Source: Methanomassiliicoccales archaeon
GTDB lineage: Archaea; Thermoplasmatota; Thermoplasmata; Methanomassiliicoccales; UBA472
Assembly: GCA_026394375.1 (NCBI GenBank)
Contig: JAPKYJ010000021.1
Coordinates: 55,288-119,287, forward strand
DNA length: 64,000 bases
Reading direction: 5' to 3'
Position numbers and translations under genes: made by a program. Positions within the stretch are counted from its first letter, which is position 1; each line of letters begins with the position of its first letter. The notes under the pieces are model-generated. The model ran no database searches. It worked only from the letters and a program-made list of their open reading frames with translations, and was not told the origin of the DNA. Positions 61,282 to 64,000 of this stretch are shown here, one piece after another.

Positions 61282-63023
61282 TCCATCTCCAAAATTAAAG
61301 AACGGACTGATGGCATTATCTGGTTCGAACCATAGTTAGTTACCTCGACCGATTTGTTGCAACATGTAACGGCACAGACACCACAACCCCTACAAATGAG
61401 CTCATCTACCTTAGCTACTTTTTTGCCATTCTTCTCGACAATCTCAATCGCTTTGAATATGCATGCCTCTACACATCTCCCACATCCACGGCACCGCTCC
61501 TCGTTCACGAATGCCGTATTTCTGTCCATCGTGACATATCCTGCTTTCAGGATATCGATAACTACCGCGGCGGTGTTCTTAGCATCATCGATTGAATACC
61601 GAATACCCCTTGGGCCCTGGGCACATCCAACGACGTATATACCCCTCCTTATGTCGGCAGGTAGCATCGGATTTACGTCCTTGAAGAACTTATCGGTGTC
61701 GGTCTGGAGATGGAGCATCCTGGCCAGCCCCTCGGAGCCTACGCTCGGTTCTTGGCCGACCGCGAGAATCACAAGATCGCTCTTGATGTTGAGGATGAAA
61801 CCGGTATCGGTGTCTTCTGCCCTGACGAAGAGTTGTCCATCCTCGTTGAGGATCTCTGCAACCCTACCACGAACGAATTGGATACCCATCTCCCTAGCTT
61901 CATCATAGAATGCTTCAAAGCCTCTATATGGACCGCGAAGATCGACATAATGGATATATACTTCTGTGTTGGGGTGCATCTCCTTGATTTCTTTTGCAGT
62001 CCCTATGGCATAAGTGCAACATACCAACGAACAATTAAGGTTCCCACGTACTGGGTCCCGAGAGCCGACACATAAGACAATATTAACAGTCTGTGGTACT
62101 TTGCCATCTGAGGGTCTTTTAATGCCCGTTTTATCTGCATTCTTCATCAATTCGATAAACTCCATCGTAGTCACGACGTCTTTATTTGTATCATAATTAT
62201 ATTCTAGAATCTTGGTAGGATCAGAGGTTTTCGATCCGGTGGCAATGATAATAATGCCGACATCGAACTCCTTATTGTTACCATTTTGACTCACTCTGAT
62301 ATGTCGATTACCAAAACAACCTGTGATTTGATCGATCTCCGCATTGAGCAGTAGCTCAATGTTAGGATTTCCCCGAATTTCATCGATTTTCGGAGTGAAA
62401 ATGCACTCCTTACAGTACGCCATACAGCAAATTCCGCAGTTGTGAGTTGGGAATGTGGTCCCAAGTTGATATGCTCGGCCACCAAGTTGCTGCGTTCTTT
62501 CTACAAGGTGTACTTTGTAACCAGCGCTTGCTACCTGAAAGGCTGCCGCCATTCCCGCCACCCCACCTCCGATCACAAGCACACTGTTTTTCACTGGAAC
62601 TGTGACGTCCTCGAGCGGCTCAAGCCTTCTGACTCTCTCTAGACCGGCCAGCATGATGGATTTGGCCTTCCTAGTCGCTTCCTCCTTGTCAGGTGTAACC
62701 CAAGCGCACTGCTCCCTGAGATTGACCATTTCGAATAGGTACTTATTCATTCCAGCTAAAGCAAGACCGCGTTGTATCATCATTCCTTGAATCGCTGGGA
62801 CAGCCCCGCCGATGAGAACGCGATCGAACTTGTTCTCAAAATATTTCGCAACAAGATAATACAGACCCTCCCTTGACGAAAGCTCATGATGTATGCCAAC
62901 ATCAACAACATCCTCAAATTGCTTAAGGAACTTCGCTACGGAATCGAGATCGATTCTACTGCTAATCTCGCCCTCCTCACAGCACAGGTATACGCCTATT
63001 GTTTTTCCTTTCTCAGGATTCAT
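61278..63023 (-). CDS. hdrA: Heterodisulfide reductase subunit A-like flavoprotein
   Basis: A 581-residue HdrA from ATG 63023 (MNPEKGKTIGVYLCC). YLFEMVNLREQCAWVTPDKE is the conserved N-terminal segment. FAD binding is VIGGGVAGMAAAFQVASAG. A cysteine-rich insert, NCGICCMAYCKECIFTPK, stands where methanogen HdrA has C-x2-C. Two ferredoxin motifs end the protein (CRGCGRCVEACIF; CRGCGVCAVTCCN). It should be the bifurcating subunit of a complex with the fused protein downstream. Its own N-terminal C-H-C-G reads C-C-E-E. Confidence 0.9.
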   Translation of the reverse strand: MNPEKGKTIGVYLCCEEGEISSRIDLDSVAKFLKQFEDVVDVGIHHELSSREGLYYLVAKYFENKFDRVLIGGAVPAIQGMMIQRGLALAGMNKYLFEMVNLREQCAWVTPDKEEATRKAKSIMLAGLERVRRLEPLEDVTVPVKNSVLVIGGGVAGMAAAFQVASAGYKVHLVERTQQLGGRAYQLGTTFPTHNCGICCMAYCKECIFTPKIDEIRGNPNIELLLNAEIDQITGCFGNRHIRVSQNGNNKEFDVGIIIIATGSKTSDPTKILEYNYDTNKDVVTTMEFIELMKNADKTGIKRPSDGKVPQTVNIVLCVGSRDPVRGNLNCSLVCCTYAIGTAKEIKEMHPNTEVYIHYVDLRGPYRGFEAFYDEAREMGIQFVRGRVAEILNEDGQLFVRAEDTDTGFILNIKSDLVILAVGQEPSVGSEGLARMLHLQTDTDKFFKDVNPMLPADIRRGIYVVGCAQGPRGIRYSIDDAKNTAAVVIDILKAGYVTMDRNTAFVNEERCRGCGRCVEACIFKAIEIVEKNGKKVAKVDELICRGCGVCAVTCCNKSVEVTNYGSNQIMPSVRSLILEME

Positions 63024-63133
63024 GCAATCCAACCTTTTTGTCAGATAAATCATAACGTCGCATTTCTTCGATAGTGGCCTGAGTCACCAGGGAACTATTC
63101 CATCTCTGGCCCAACTTCCAATATCGCCGACAG

Positions 63134-63146
63134 CCATATATACAAA
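63134..63146 (-). promoter_or_regulatory. TATA box of the hdrA operon
   Basis: Minus-strand TTTGTATATATGG, ~110 bases before the ATG at 63023; the leader would be about 85 bases. Confidence 0.5.
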
Positions 63147-63235
63147 TGACCTTTCCACTTATATCTTAGGCCTGCTCCCTCCGAGAGGCGCCGACTATAA
63201 TAAATCATTTCAAACAAGGAGACTCTGACGCTAAA

Positions 63236-64000
63236 CTAATTCGCTGAGTTGAACGTAATCCAAGCCAGCATCCTAATGTTGTGCGTTGCGATCTTCGATC
63301 GCATCTCGTTTTTCCGTCCCGTTTCTGAGCGGCATTTTATTCAGTGGCCGAATCGGCTGCTAATCATGCTGAACGTTGTTTCAGCATGATTCCTCTTGCC
63401 GTACAGGGCCGCAGCGCGGTTCGGTCAGTGCTGCCAGAACGAGACCACCTCTTAATACATCGTCTCCGGCTTCTCGAAATATCGAGCGTTCTTCTTTATC
63501 GCATGGAGCGACGCCGCTCCATGCTGGCGAGCTGCCAGCAGGCAGTCCTCCCCGTGATAAGCGGAGTCGGCCAGACTCCGCTTCACTTGCACGTTCGAGG
63601 GCAGACCGCTCCACACCTCCGAGAACATCTGGCTGTCATGGACGTTCGACTCTGTCAGGCAATAATTGAGTACGAAGAACTCGTCCACCTCGATGACGGC
63701 GTGGATCTTGACCCAGTCCTGGTTAGCCTTGACGGCGTAATCCGTTTCACGCCACGATCGCTTCCGGCCGCTGAAGCCGGAAGCGTCGGTGGCGGCCACG
63801 ACCGTCCGTCGCGGCAATCGTTCCAGGACGTAAGAGAAGAACCGCTTCCACAACGCCAGCCAGCGTCGGCTGGCGTTCTTCTTGCACATCACCGAATGGT
63901 CAGGAACGTCGTCCAGCTCGAAGTAAACGGCCAGCATTGTCAATAGACCTTCCGTCTCGCGGAAGGTGGCGTCGAAGAGTTGGCGAACGAGGAACGCGAT
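63236..64000 (-). pseudogene. DDE transposase (IS4/IS5-like), stop-interrupted and cut by window edge
   Basis: In one frame from the right edge to a TAG at 63236 the sequence reads as a DDE transposase. D1 is in AATDASGFSGRKRSW, followed by SNVHDSQMFSEVW. D2 is in LADSAYHGEDCL, and E is in NHAETTFSMISSRFGH. Three stops break it: TAA after KPETMY (63452) and TGA in VSFWQH-stop-PNRAA and RFGH-stop-IKCRS. All three fit single transitions of Gln or Trp codons. The N terminus lies beyond 64000. No clear terminal inverted repeat can be set from this end alone. Confidence 0.8.
63287..63967. repeat. Cluster of perfect inverted repeats inside the transposase
   Basis: Eight perfect hairpin repeats, loops 3-7 bases: 63287-63303 (7 bp), 63362-63391 (12 bp, AATCATGCTGAA), 63501-63524 (10 bp, GCATGGAGCG), 63522-63540 (7 bp), 63559-63583 (10 bp, AAGCGGAGTC), 63759-63785 (10 bp, CGCTTCCGGC), 63852-63877 (10 bp, AACGCCAGCC) and 63947-63967 (8 bp, ACCTTCCG). 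They fall within protein-coding sequence and do not share a common sequence. Confidence 0.85.

Noticed and set aside
63236..63452. TGA read as Trp or selenocysteine, or TAA readthrough, in the transposase
   Set aside because: Other genes in the window use TGA and TAA as normal stops, and three stops in one gene fit decay better than recoding.

Overview
The window is archaeal, about 58-60 % GC by eye, and most likely from a Thermoplasmatota lineage; Methanomassiliicoccales or a close uncultured relative is my inference, not something the sequence proves. The archaeal assignment is firm. It rests on the long ribosomal-protein/SecY cluster with eS4, eL19, eL32, eL43, aIF1 and RNase P proteins, on the exosome-proteasome-SBDS cluster, and on an initiator tRNA with an A-U first pair. 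Archaeal glutamine and tyrosine enzymes, an archaeosine radical-SAM enzyme, FtsZ and TATA-box promoters agree. A DUF5611-like gene, several KaiC/GvpD-like ATPases and missing eL14/eL34 genes between secY and truB point towards Thermoplasmata.

Layout. 1-5 kb: end of rnhB, an SCP2-like protein, initiator tRNA-Met, and a glpABC operon with a small Cys protein. 5-7 kb: two KaiC/GvpD-like ATPases on the minus strand. 7-10 kb: a sugar-phosphate nucleotidyltransferase with glmS (UDP-GlcNAc supply). 10-12 kb: a membrane-inserted Cas4-like nuclease next to a CDIN1-like (TPD) nuclease. 13-16.6 kb: purine salvage (adenine deaminase and two phosphoribosyltransferases), split by a 0.36 kb structured IS200/IS605-like element that looks like a nuclease-less omega-RNA locus. 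16.6-18.3 kb: an ABC exporter. 18.4-20 kb: a TctA-type membrane protein.

20-24 kb: a family-B DNA polymerase with altered catalytic motifs, a small partner gene, an HTH gene, a DUF2284 protein and a P-loop-less RecA-fold protein. The polymerase operon and the RecA-fold gene share a 23-bp motif at exactly the same distance from their TATA boxes, so I read them as one regulon, perhaps DNA-damage inducible. 24-28 kb: a hydrolase, small zinc proteins, a helical-repeat protein and a metallo-beta-lactamase nuclease.

28-44 kb: one long minus-strand cluster from uL3 to TruB (translation, protein export, RNase P, aIF1), followed upstream by DUF5611 and RaSEA. 45.6-50 kb: a CoA-disulfide-reductase-like enzyme, glnA and tyrS. 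50-58.5 kb: DHH phosphoesterase, prefoldin beta, KEOPS Pcc1, RpoP, eL43, Rrp42/41/4, SBDS, proteasome alpha, Pop5, FtsZ and a membrane zinc-finger protein with a RING/PHD-like C4HC3 finger.

58.5-64 kb: a lower-GC island with a decayed hdrA fragment, an intact two-gene HdrA / MvhD-HdrCB unit (flavin-based electron bifurcation modules), and a truncated, stop-ridden transposase whose DNA is packed with perfect 7-12 bp inverted repeats.
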